NCBI GenBank assembly: GCA_038405435.1 | Contig: JBBYHZ010000012.1 | DNA from: Dryocola clanedunensis_A | GTDB lineage: Bacteria; Pseudomonadota; Gammaproteobacteria; Enterobacterales; Enterobacteriaceae | Reading direction: 5' to 3' (one strand) | Length of the DNA stretch: 64,000 nt | In this document: one piece after another, positions 1-7,323 of the stretch | How the letters are laid out: every line of letters begins with the position of its first letter | Numbering within the stretch: position 1 is the stretch's first letter | Notes under the pieces: generated by a model | Databases searched by the model: none | What the model was told of the DNA's origin: nothing | Seen by the model: the letters and a program-made list of their open reading frames with translations, nothing else | Translations under genes and position numbers: made by a program

Positions 1-6
1 TATAAC

Positions 7-50
7 TGTTACCCATGTGGCCGGTCTAAAGTGTTACCCATGTGCCCGGT
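7..50. repeat. Two 19-bp direct repeats, probable insertion-sequence end
   Basis: Two copies of TGTTACCCATGTGNCCGGT lie at 7-25 and 32-50, 25 bp apart, differing at one base. Tandem TGTTACCCATGT-type repeats are typical of the multiple terminal binding sites of some IS elements (IS21/IS481-like), so this may be the remnant or edge of an element continuing to the left. No transposase is inside the window, so the family is inference. Confidence 0.4.
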
Positions 51-56
51 TTGTAC

Positions 57-84
57 CCTGGCGCTTATCCACCCTACCCTTTTA
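57..84 (-). repeat. REP-like palindromic unit (partial)
   Basis: On the minus strand this reads GTAGGGTGGATAAGCGCCAG, the head of an enteric REP-type repeat. The same core recurs at 36587-36617. It lies downstream of the cupin operon, the usual place for such repeats after a transcription unit. Confidence 0.5.
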
Positions 85-115
85 GATCGGGATAGCACAG
101 CGTCATCCGACACAA

Positions 116-898
116 TCAAGGATGAAAATTCATCCACTTCTGCGCGGCCATTCCCGGCTTCGAGATAAACTGGAAGCGGGCCGGGTCCTCAATAAACTGC
201 TGATAAAGCGGCTCGTCGGTGATGCCGAACTCGCTGTAAATCCTCGGTGACGTCACCTGTAGCCGCCCCGGCATATAGTTCCGGTTATGCTGCCAGGCGA
301 TGTGCTCATCCTGTAGCAACGGGTACCAGGCCAGCCCTTTATAGGCCCTCACCGCTTCGTATTCAAAGCCGTACTCCCTGTCGCACCAGGCGCCAAACGT
401 CAGCGGTTCATCCGGCGACGCTGAGATGGTGGCGTGCGCCCAGCCCGGCGGAACCAGCACCTTCTCCCCCGGACCTGCGCAGACGGCGAAGCAGCGGCCC
501 GGATCGTCCGCCACGAACTCCTGCATGTAGATAATCGCTTTGCCCTGCCAGATCTCATACAGCTCCGGCGGCGACCAGCCGCTGTGCCCGCTGATGCGGT
601 GGATATGCCCCTGGCTGCGAATCGGCTCGTCCCCCAGCCGCCCGCTGGCGTAGGTCACGACGCCGAACAGCAGCATCCGCTTCTTTAATTCCTCGCGATC
701 CTTCAGGCGGGCCACGTCCATCACAATCGCGTACACATCCTCGGGGCCGTCACATGTCGGATCCCGTAAAGAAGCGCGGATCTGATCCAGCGTGCGGATC
801 TCCGGCACCGGGCCGATCACCTCTTCGCCGTAGCTGAAGCCCATCGGCGAGTGGTGGATCGCCATATCCAGACCAAAACTGCGCGCTGACTCAGCCAT
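116..898 (-). CDS. Cupin-type glucose-6-phosphate isomerase homologue (260 aa)
   Basis: Member of the cupin phosphoglucose isomerase family (archaeal PGI type). Cupin motif 1 is visible as H98, H100 and E112, and motif 2 as PGEKVLVPPGWAH ending at H155; these are the metal ligands of the family. The start was set at 898 rather than the longer frame from 931, because an AAGGA-type ribosome site precedes ATG 898 and the upstream cupin gene ends at 891, giving an 8-bp overlap that suggests translational coupling. It is longer than archaeal PGI (about 190 aa), with extra N- and C-terminal parts, so the substrate may differ. Which sugar phosphate it acts on cannot be told from sequence. Confidence 0.75.
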   Translation of the reverse strand: MAESARSFGLDMAIHHSPMGFSYGEEVIGPVPEIRTLDQIRASLRDPTCDGPEDVYAIVMDVARLKDREELKKRMLLFGVVTYASGRLGDEPIRSQGHIHRISGHSGWSPPELYEIWQGKAIIYMQEFVADDPGRCFAVCAGPGEKVLVPPGWAHATISASPDEPLTFGAWCDREYGFEYEAVRAYKGLAWYPLLQDEHIAWQHNRNYMPGRLQVTSPRIYSEFGITDEPLYQQFIEDPARFQFISKPGMAAQKWMNFHP

Positions 899-1454
899 TT
901 TGCACATCCTTCGCCTGGATTTTTCCTTCATGCCCGGTCACGCGCAGCGCGAAGCCACCGGCCAGCGAACGATAATCGTGCCCGGCGACCGTCGGCCAGA
1001 CGGCAAGTGCGGAGAGAATTTCAGTACCGGTATTGATGAGACGGTGTGCGGTATTTCCGGGAATGATGTGTACGGATCCGGGAGAGACCTGCTCCAGCCT
1101 CGCCTCGCCCTGCTCGTTTTGCAGCAGAAGCAGGCCGCTGCCGCGAATGCCGAAATAGACCTCACCCTGTTCGCGCCGCTGATGGAAATGTCCGCGAGTC
1201 ATATAGAACTCATCGCCTACCAGGCCAGGATGCAGGTGCGTCATACCGACGTACAGCTCACCTTCGCCCTGCGGCGAGTCCAGCATTTCAACTTCATAAA
1301 CCGGCGTATCGGCGGGAATCGCCTGCCAGGCGGTAAGATCGTGGAAGACGCCGCTTAGATCGCCGCAGCGGGTAACTTTTTTAATAACGTTACCGCCCGA
1401 AAACTGGCCAGTAAGAAACGCCACGTCCGGCGGCATGCTGATAGATGTACTCAT
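891..1454 (-). CDS. Cupin-type glucose-6-phosphate isomerase homologue (187 aa)
   Basis: Length and motifs closely resemble the archaeal cupin phosphoglucose isomerases: MTRGHFHQRREQGEVY (H89, H91, E98) followed by the PGSVHIIPGNTAH element (H137), then a WPTVAGHDY stretch also found in those enzymes. The expected reaction is aldose/ketose 6-phosphate interconversion. It is the first gene of a two-gene minus-strand unit with the 260-aa cupin, and is preceded by a perfect palindrome and a TATACT -10 element. E. coli has only the unrelated Pgi enzyme, so the pair is an accessory acquisition here. The physiological substrate is unknown. Confidence 0.8.
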   Translation of the reverse strand: MSTSISMPPDVAFLTGQFSGGNVIKKVTRCGDLSGVFHDLTAWQAIPADTPVYEVEMLDSPQGEGELYVGMTHLHPGLVGDEFYMTRGHFHQRREQGEVYFGIRGSGLLLLQNEQGEARLEQVSPGSVHIIPGNTAHRLINTGTEILSALAVWPTVAGHDYRSLAGGFALRVTGHEGKIQAKDVQNG

Positions 1455-1488
1455 TTATTTTCTCCGGCCCAAGGAGAACTGCGTAGCC

Positions 1489-1514
1489 AGTATAGCCGGT
1501 TAATCGATTAACCG
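1489..1514 (-). promoter_or_regulatory. Probable promoter -10 with 18-bp perfect palindromic operator for the cupin pair
   Basis: CGGTTAATCGATTAACCG at 1497-1514 is a perfect dyad with central CG, the architecture of LacI-family operators. A TATACT hexamer (1494-1489, minus strand) sits directly downstream, so the palindrome would occupy the spacer of the promoter, a position suited to repression. No LacI-family gene is in the window; the assignment to that family is inference. Confidence 0.55.
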
Positions 1515-1554
1515 AAGCCCTTAAGCCGGAGAAAGTCGAGCCACCTCGCATTAT

Positions 1555-2472
1555 TTAAGGTGCCAGCGCCAGCACCTCTGCCACCCAAGCCTGGAATCCC
1601 GCAACGTCCAGCCCTAACGCAACCCGGGCGTTGGGCTCACGTGCATACCGCCCCTCAAGATCCACAACCGTGGTGCCCGCCGTGTACTCGCCGTGCGTTT
1701 CAACCGCCACAAAGCAGTTCTGCACGCGGAACAATTCTGGTTTTACCAGGAACGCAATCGCGCAGAGATCGTGCATGCGCAGGCCGGTCGCCATGCTGCC
1801 GCTACGGTAGTGGCTAAACAGCGCGTGGAGCATCCTGCCGGTTTTATTCAGGCCGGGAAGCTGCTGCAAATATTCAGGGCTAAGCAGCGCCGTATTGGTT
1901 ACGTCCAGCCCGCACATCACGATATCCAGCCCGCTTTCAAATACCCGCGCGGCGGCTTCGGGATCGATGGCGATATTAAATTCCGCGTTCGGCGTGAAGT
2001 TACCGCGCCCGGCGGATCCGCCCATCATCACCAGGCGTGAGATCTTGTCTTTGCAGTCCGGGTACTGCGTCAGCAGCAGAGCGATATTGGTCAGCGGCCC
2101 GATAGTGACCAGCGTGACGGGCTCATCGCTGGCCTGCAGGCGCTGATAAATAGCTTCAAAAGCAGGCTCAGCCAGCGGCCTGCGCGCGTGCTCCACGAAG
2201 GCGTATCCTTCCATACCCGATTCACCGTGAACGTAAGCGGCATCCCGTAGTTTACGCACCAGCGGCGTTGCCGCCCCTTTTGCCACCGGGGTGTCGCTCT
2301 GCCAGAACTCCATTAGCGCCAATGCGTTACGCGTGGTTTTCTCTACCGAAACGTTACCCGCAACGGTAGTCATCAGCTTTAAATCGAGCTGCGGGGCAAA
2401 CAGCGCCGCGGCAATGGCAACGGCGTCGTCAATACCGGGGTCGGTATCCAGGATGATGGGCATTCTTTCCAT
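1555..2472 (-). CDS. rihC: Ribonucleoside hydrolase RihC
   Basis: Cytoplasmic non-specific ribonucleoside hydrolase that splits purine and pyrimidine ribonucleosides into base and ribose. The N-terminal DTDPGIDDA motif (from residue 9) binds the catalytic calcium and water; GGSAGRGNFTPNAEFNIA and the C-terminal MHDLCAIA segment are also family signatures. The 305-aa protein follows E. coli RihC almost end to end. In E. coli rihC lies directly after ispH; here the sugar-acid cluster separates them. A start three codons later (ATG of MPIILD) is possible. It is divergent from the GntR gene, with a 95-bp gap. Confidence 0.95.
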   Translation of the reverse strand: MERMPIILDTDPGIDDAVAIAAALFAPQLDLKLMTTVAGNVSVEKTTRNALALMEFWQSDTPVAKGAATPLVRKLRDAAYVHGESGMEGYAFVEHARRPLAEPAFEAIYQRLQASDEPVTLVTIGPLTNIALLLTQYPDCKDKISRLVMMGGSAGRGNFTPNAEFNIAIDPEAAARVFESGLDIVMCGLDVTNTALLSPEYLQQLPGLNKTGRMLHALFSHYRSGSMATGLRMHDLCAIAFLVKPELFRVQNCFVAVETHGEYTAGTTVVDLEGRYAREPNARVALGLDVAGFQAWVAEVLALAP

Positions 2473-2567
2473 AAGTCGCTCTCTCTTTTAAGCTTATTAG
2501 GCACATACGCCGCTCTTAGCTTACTATGTAGCTCGTTTCTGTATTTAGTCCTGGCCGGGAAATTACG

Positions 2568-3299
2568 ATGAAAGTCACGCAGGCAAGTATTTCTGAATCC
2601 GTTACGCAGCACCTTGCGCGCCGCATCATGCATGGCGATCTCGCGCCGGGGCTTTCGCTGCCGGGCGAAAACGAGCTGGCTCAGGAATATGACGTTTCCC
2701 GGACGTCGGTGCGCAACGCCCTGCAGGTGCTGGCGGCAAAGGGCCTGATCTCCATTCAGGCGAAAAAGCGCAGCACGGTTAACGGCCGGGAACAGTGGAG
2801 CCTGCTGGATATAGACGTGCTGGGCTGGCTCTCCGAGGGCGAAGTCGATCTGCAGGTAGTCGAACAGCTGATGGTCACCCGTCTGATCTTCGAGCCTAAC
2901 GTCGCCACGCTTGCGGCGCTCAACGCCAACGGCCACGACCTTGCCGCAATGGAAGATGCGCTGCATCTGATGCGCCAGGGCCAGCTTGAAGCGGAGCGCG
3001 AGCTGTTTGAAAAAGGCGATTTGGCTTTCCACCAGGCTTTACTGCGCGCCACGCATAATCCTTTCCTGCTCGCCCTCGGCAACGCCCTGTCTGCCGCAAT
3101 GGAGCTCTCCTTCCGGCAAACGATAGAAAAAGACGTGCGCCAGACGAAAACCGCCATCGATGAACACGTCCGTCTGTTCGACGCCATCCGCCTCAGGCAG
3201 GCAGATCAGGCCCGCCAGCAGATGCGCAGCATCGTGCTTAACGCCGCGAAGAAGCGCATCTGGCACGATCGCCCGGAAATGTTCGACCACATCATCTGA
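2568..3299 (+). CDS. GntR/FadR-family transcriptional regulator, DgoR-like
   Basis: 243 aa with an N-terminal winged HTH (about residues 7-72, GENELAQEYDVSRTSVRNAL) and a C-terminal FCD effector domain (about 95-225) with the D/H metal-site residues in DLAFHQALLRATHNP and DEHVRLFDAIR. The family binds sugar acids and represses the adjacent catabolic operon; E. coli DgoR does this for galactonate. It is the first gene on the + strand of the sugar-acid cluster, 98 bp before the kinase, so it probably controls that cluster and senses a pathway intermediate. The effector is not known. Confidence 0.85.
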   Translation: MKVTQASISESVTQHLARRIMHGDLAPGLSLPGENELAQEYDVSRTSVRNALQVLAAKGLISIQAKKRSTVNGREQWSLLDIDVLGWLSEGEVDLQVVEQLMVTRLIFEPNVATLAALNANGHDLAAMEDALHLMRQGQLEAERELFEKGDLAFHQALLRATHNPFLLALGNALSAAMELSFRQTIEKDVRQTKTAIDEHVRLFDAIRLRQADQARQQMRSIVLNAAKKRIWHDRPEMFDHII

Positions 3300-3359
3300 T
3301 CCCCTTCTGACGTAATTTCGATCGTCCTCACAGATCCTGGGTGTTTTTTGCTCTAGCAT

Positions 3360-3395
3360 TCTTGTATTACAAGATTGCTAGGTTTGTATTACTTG
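3360..3395 (+). promoter_or_regulatory. Candidate tandem operator upstream of the kinase gene
   Basis: TCTTGTATTACAAGA at 3360-3374 is a perfect 15-bp dyad. Its half, TTGTATTAC, is repeated at 3384-3392, exactly 22 bp (about two helical turns) from the first copy at 3362-3370. This is the only non-coding gap before the catabolic operon and it follows the GntR gene, so it is a reasonable binding site for that regulator. It lies just before the kinase ATG at 3398. Confidence 0.5.
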
Positions 3396-3397
3396 AT

Positions 3398-4300
3398 ATG
3401 AGCAGATACTGGATCGCTATCGACTGGGGCACCACCAACTTTCGCGCATTTTTAATGCAGGACGAGGTTCAGGTTGCCCACATAAATCAGGCCTGCGGGC
3501 TGCTGTCCGTAAGGCTGGGGGAGTTTGCCGCCACGCTGCAAAATCTTATTCAACCGTGGCTTGAGGAGCATCCTGCCGTGCCGATCGTGCTGGCGGGGAT
3601 GGTTGGCTCGCAGCAAGGCTGGTTTGAAATTGCCTACGCCCCGCTTCCCGCCACGGCGCGCAGCCTTATTGAGGGAACGCGAAGAATCGCCACCTCATGG
3701 GGCAGCCCGGCGTGGATAGTGCCCGGTGTCAGCGGCACCAGCCAGTTTGGCCAGCCAGACGTGATGCGCGGCGAAGAAGTGCAGCTTTTAGGCCTGAGCG
3801 TTTTGCACCCGGCGGAGCAGCACTTTGCGCTGTTGCCGGGTACGCACAGCAAGCACGCGCAGATGATCAACGGTGAGATAACCGCCTTCTCCACCTTTAT
3901 GAGCGGCGAGCTGTTCGCCCTGCTCAGCAAGCATTCAATCCTCGGACGCGCCCTGCCGCAGCAGCAGGAAGATGAAAATGCCTTTTTGCTCGGCGTCTCG
4001 ACAGCCCTGCACGGCGCGCCCTTCAGCCATTTAATTTTCTCTGCCCGCACCCGCCGCCTTGCCGGCGAGATAGCGGACGCGCACGTCCACAGCTACCTTT
4101 CCGGCCTGGTTATCGGCTACGAGCTGCTGGCTTTACCCGGCGCGCAGCGTGCCTGGCTGGTTGGCAGCCCTTCGCTCACCGCCCGCTATCAGCTGGCGGC
4201 AGACCAAATCGGGTTAGATTTTGTCCCCGTTAACGGGGATGACTGCTTTATTCGCGGCCTCTGCCACCTCTATTCCCTTCTTCAGGAAAACGCATCATGA
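3398..4300 (+). CDS. dgoK: 2-dehydro-3-deoxygalactonokinase (DgoK family)
   Basis: Phosphorylates 2-keto-3-deoxy-galactonate (KDGal) to the 6-phosphate with ATP. The N-terminal AIDWGTTNFRAFL is the family phosphate-binding motif, and PGTHSKHAQ and MSGELFALLSKHS match conserved DgoK blocks; 300 aa fits the family. ATG 3398 (MSRYWIAIDWG) aligns with the E. coli start; a GTG-initiated extension from 3341 would run through the operator and was not chosen. No convincing Shine-Dalgarno sequence precedes ATG 3398, which is unusual. The stop overlaps the aldolase start by 4 bp (ATGA), so the two are translationally coupled. Confidence 0.85.
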   Translation: MSRYWIAIDWGTTNFRAFLMQDEVQVAHINQACGLLSVRLGEFAATLQNLIQPWLEEHPAVPIVLAGMVGSQQGWFEIAYAPLPATARSLIEGTRRIATSWGSPAWIVPGVSGTSQFGQPDVMRGEEVQLLGLSVLHPAEQHFALLPGTHSKHAQMINGEITAFSTFMSGELFALLSKHSILGRALPQQQEDENAFLLGVSTALHGAPFSHLIFSARTRRLAGEIADAHVHSYLSGLVIGYELLALPGAQRAWLVGSPSLTARYQLAADQIGLDFVPVNGDDCFIRGLCHLYSLLQENAS

Positions 4301-4944
4301 ACCCGACATCGTTTCTTCAGCGCTGGCAGCAGGAGCCTCTGCCGCTGGTGGCTATTTTGCGCGGCATCACGCCAGACATGGCCGCAGAGGCGGCGGAAAC
4401 GCTGCTCGAGTGCGGCTTCCGCTATCTTGAAGTGCCGCTCAATAGCCCGTCCCCCTACGAATCAATCAGCCTGATGCGCGAAGCCGCAGGCGATCGTGGC
4501 TACGTGGGAGCGGGAACCGTGCTGAGCGTTGAGCAGGTGGATCGGGTTGCCGAATGCGGCGGGCAGCTGATCATCTCCCCGAATTGTGATCCCGACGTGA
4601 TCGCCCATTCAGTGAGGCGCGCAATGGTCAGCCTGCCGGGCGTGATGACGCCGAGCGAGGCCTTCAGCGCAATCAGCGCCGGGGCCAGCGGGCTGAAGCT
4701 CTTCCCGGCGGAGCAGATCACCCCGGCAATCACTAAAGCCTTCCGCGCGGTGATCCCGGCAGAAGTCGCTCTCCTGCCGGTAGGCGGCATCCAGCCCGAT
4801 GCGGCCCAGATGCGCAGCTACATTCAGGCCGGTGCCAACGGCTTTGGCCTTGGCGGCGGGCTGTACCAGGCGGGCATGAGCATCGACACGCTGCGGGGCC
4901 GGGCGCTGGCATACCAGCAGGCCTGGCGCGAGTGCGCGGAGTAA
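4297..4944 (+). CDS. dgoA: 2-dehydro-3-deoxy-6-phosphogalactonate aldolase (DgoA family)
   Basis: Class I KDPG/KDPGal aldolase cleaving the product of the adjacent kinase to pyruvate and glyceraldehyde 3-phosphate. Catalytic residues are visible: R22 (ILRGITP), E45 (LEVPLNSP) and Schiff-base lysine K134 in SGLKLFPAE. LEVPLNSP and the GGLYQAG tail favour the galactonate rather than the gluconate subfamily. At 215 aa the length is normal. It overlaps the kinase by 4 bp and is followed after 1 bp by the lactonase gene. In E. coli the dgoA position is followed by dgoD; no DgoD is present here. Confidence 0.88.
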   Translation: MNPTSFLQRWQQEPLPLVAILRGITPDMAAEAAETLLECGFRYLEVPLNSPSPYESISLMREAAGDRGYVGAGTVLSVEQVDRVAECGGQLIISPNCDPDVIAHSVRRAMVSLPGVMTPSEAFSAISAGASGLKLFPAEQITPAITKAFRAVIPAEVALLPVGGIQPDAAQMRSYIQAGANGFGLGGGLYQAGMSIDTLRGRALAYQQAWRECAE

Positions 4945-4945
4945 T

Positions 4946-5818
4946 ATGATGGCTGACTGGAACAGTGCTGATATTCAGCCAGTAAACGACTACCGCGCGC
5001 AGCTAGGTGAAACGCCCGTCTGGTGCGCACGCAGCCAGTCATTGCTGTGGGTCGATATTTTGCAGCAGCGCCTGCTGCGCTTCTGGCCCGAACAAAATGG
5101 CCGCACTGAAATCCACGCCATGCCGCCTTTTACCAGCGCGGTGCTGCTGACTAATAAAGAAGAGGTTTTTCTTTCCGTCAGCCAGAGCGGTATCGCGCTG
5201 TATGACTACGCCCACCAGCGCTTTGAGCCGCTGTGTGATTATCCGACGGATGCGGCAGACACCCGGCCAAACGAGGCGGCCATCGCCCCCGACGGCGCGC
5301 TCTGGTTCAGCACGATGGATCCTGCCGCTAGCCAGGCCATCGGGAGCTGGTATCGCTTTGCCTGGGGTGATATAGCCCCGCGTCGCCTGCTGGCTGGCCA
5401 GCTCGTTCCAAATACGCTTCAGTGGCACGACGGCCACGTCTGGTTTGCGGACTCCCTACGGCACAGTTTTTACTGCGCGCCTGCGGCCGATACTGCGCTT
5501 TCCTGCCTTACGGCTCACCCTGTTGACGGCATCCCGGACGGCTCCGCGCTGACGACTTCAGGCCAGCTAATCAACGCCCGCTGGGGCCAGTCCCGGCTGG
5601 TGCGCTGCCGGCTTTCAGGCCCGCATATGCGCGAGCTGGACGCTTTGCCCTTACCGGTTCGCCAGCCCAGCAGCTGCACCTTCGGCGGGCCGGATCTCTC
5701 CACCCTTTTTATCACTTCCGCACGCGACGGGCTTGTACAGCCCGGCGCAACGGACGGCGCTCTGCTTTGCACGGCGACCAGGCTTACCGGCCAGCCTGCC
5801 GGTCAATTCGTTTACTAA
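4946..5818 (+). CDS. SMP-30/gluconolactonase-family lactonase
   Basis: Six-bladed propeller lactonase that would hydrolyse a sugar 1,4- or 1,5-lactone to the aldonate. The divalent-metal ligands of the SMP-30 family are present: E22 (LGETPVW), N156 (VPNTLQW) and D198 (IPDGSAL), plus R107/N109 in TRPNEAAIAPDG which contact substrate. 290 aa. Two consecutive ATGs (4946 and 4949) are possible starts; the second has the better spacing from GGAG. Its presence implies that the pathway begins from a free sugar oxidised to a lactone rather than from an imported aldonate alone. Confidence 0.85.
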   Translation: MMADWNSADIQPVNDYRAQLGETPVWCARSQSLLWVDILQQRLLRFWPEQNGRTEIHAMPPFTSAVLLTNKEEVFLSVSQSGIALYDYAHQRFEPLCDYPTDAADTRPNEAAIAPDGALWFSTMDPAASQAIGSWYRFAWGDIAPRRLLAGQLVPNTLQWHDGHVWFADSLRHSFYCAPAADTALSCLTAHPVDGIPDGSALTTSGQLINARWGQSRLVRCRLSGPHMRELDALPLPVRQPSSCTFGGPDLSTLFITSARDGLVQPGATDGALLCTATRLTGQPAGQFVY

Positions 5819-5844
5819 AATTATAAAACTATCAAGGTGTTATT

Positions 5845-7269
5845 ATGAACACGGCTACCCACCCTACAAAAACGAACCGGCAGACGTACCTCGTCTGCTT
5901 CCTCGCGGCCCTGGCCGGACTGCTGTTCGGTCTGGATATGGGCGTCATCGCGGGCGCGCTGCCTTTTCTCGCCCATGAATTCAATCTCAGCAGCCACCAT
6001 CAGGAGATCGTGGTCAGCATCATGATGTTCGGGGCCGCTCTTGGCGCATTATGCAGCGGCCCAATGTCCTCCTCGCTTGGCCGCAGGAAGAGCCTGCTGC
6101 TGGGGGCGGCGCTGTTTGTCATCGGCTCCGTCGGCTGCGCCCTTGCCCATAATATGGAAATTCTTTCGGTTTCCCGCTTTATCCTCGGCCTGGCGGTGGG
6201 CGTGGCCTCGTTTACCGCGCCGCTTTATCTGTCTGAAATCGCCCCGGAGCGCATTCGCGGCAGCATGATCTCCCTGTACCAGCTGATGATCACCATCGGT
6301 ATTCTGGCGGCGTTCCTCTCCGACACGGCGCTGAGCTCCGGCGGCCACTGGCGCTGGATGCTCGGGGTGATCACCTTCCCGGCCATCATTCTGTTCGTCG
6401 GCGTGCTGACGCTGCCGGAAAGCCCGCGCTGGCTGGCAATGAAAGATCGCCATGAGCTTGCCGGTAAAGTGCTCAGGCTTCTGCGTAATTCAGATAGAGA
6501 GGCCCAGCAGGAGCTGGATCAGATCCGCGAAAGCGTGATGATGAAGCAGCGCGGCTGGCAGCTGTTCCGCAAAAATACCCACTTCCGCCGCTCAACTTAC
6601 CTGGGCGTGCTGCTGCAGTTCATGCAGCAGTTCACCGGCATGACGGTGATCATGTACTACGCGCCGAAGATCTTCGAAATCGCGGGCTTCTCTACCACTA
6701 AAGAGCAGATGTGGGGAACGGTGATTGCCGGGCTGACCAACGTGCTGGCGACCTTTATCGCCATTGGCCTGGTGGATAAATGGGGGCGCAAGCCGATCCT
6801 TAAGCTTGGTTTCTCCGTCATGGCGGTTTGCATGGGGATCCTTGGCTACATGTTCTACAGCGGCATCACCAACCCGACGGAGCAGTACTCCGCCGTTATC
6901 GTGCTGCTGATCTTTATCGTCGGCTTCGCAATGAGCGCAGGCCCGCTGATCTGGGTGCTCTGCTCGGAGATCCAGCCGCTGGCCGGGCGCGACTTTGGCG
7001 TCACCTGCTCCACCATGGCGAACTGGATCGCCAACATGATCATCGGCGCGACCTTCCTGACGCTCATCGACACCATCGGCAGCCCGAATACTTTCTGGCT
7101 GTACGGCGTGCTGAACGTGGTCTGCATCGTGCTGACCATCCTCTTCGTCCCCGAAACCAAGAACATTTCACTGGAGCACATTGAACGCAACCTGATGCGC
7201 GGCGAGCCCCTGCGCCACATCGGGCGGCAGCTAAGCACCAATAGCCCGATCGCCGCCACGGCGAAATAA
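5845..7269 (+). CDS. GalP/AraE-like sugar:H+ symporter (MFS)
   Basis: 474-aa, 12-TM major facilitator of the sugar porter family. It is very close to E. coli GalP across the whole length: GLLFGLDMGVIAGALPF in TM1, the RXGRR-type loop SLGRRKSL, PESPRW after TM6, QQFTGMTVIMYYAPKIF in TM7, and VPETKNISLEHIER at the end. GalP carries D-galactose, D-glucose and D-fucose; AraE carries arabinose. The expected role is uptake of the free aldose that feeds the dehydrogenase/lactonase steps. It follows the lactonase by 26 bp with an AAGGTG ribosome site. Substrate is inferred from family. Confidence 0.85.
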   Translation: MNTATHPTKTNRQTYLVCFLAALAGLLFGLDMGVIAGALPFLAHEFNLSSHHQEIVVSIMMFGAALGALCSGPMSSSLGRRKSLLLGAALFVIGSVGCALAHNMEILSVSRFILGLAVGVASFTAPLYLSEIAPERIRGSMISLYQLMITIGILAAFLSDTALSSGGHWRWMLGVITFPAIILFVGVLTLPESPRWLAMKDRHELAGKVLRLLRNSDREAQQELDQIRESVMMKQRGWQLFRKNTHFRRSTYLGVLLQFMQQFTGMTVIMYYAPKIFEIAGFSTTKEQMWGTVIAGLTNVLATFIAIGLVDKWGRKPILKLGFSVMAVCMGILGYMFYSGITNPTEQYSAVIVLLIFIVGFAMSAGPLIWVLCSEIQPLAGRDFGVTCSTMANWIANMIIGATFLTLIDTIGSPNTFWLYGVLNVVCIVLTILFVPETKNISLEHIERNLMRGEPLRHIGRQLSTNSPIAATAK

Positions 7270-7276
7270 CTAATAA

Positions 7277-7299
7277 GCCCGGGCCGCCGAGGCTCGGGC
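7277..7299 (+). promoter_or_regulatory. Intercistronic stem-loop between the two transporter genes
   Basis: A 9-bp stem (one G-U pair) pairs 7277-7285 with 7291-7299 around loop GCCGA. No T-run follows, so it is more likely an mRNA-stabilising or attenuating hairpin than a full terminator. Confidence 0.5.
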
Positions 7300-7323
7300 A
7301 ATTTACACCTCTGGAGAAAGACT

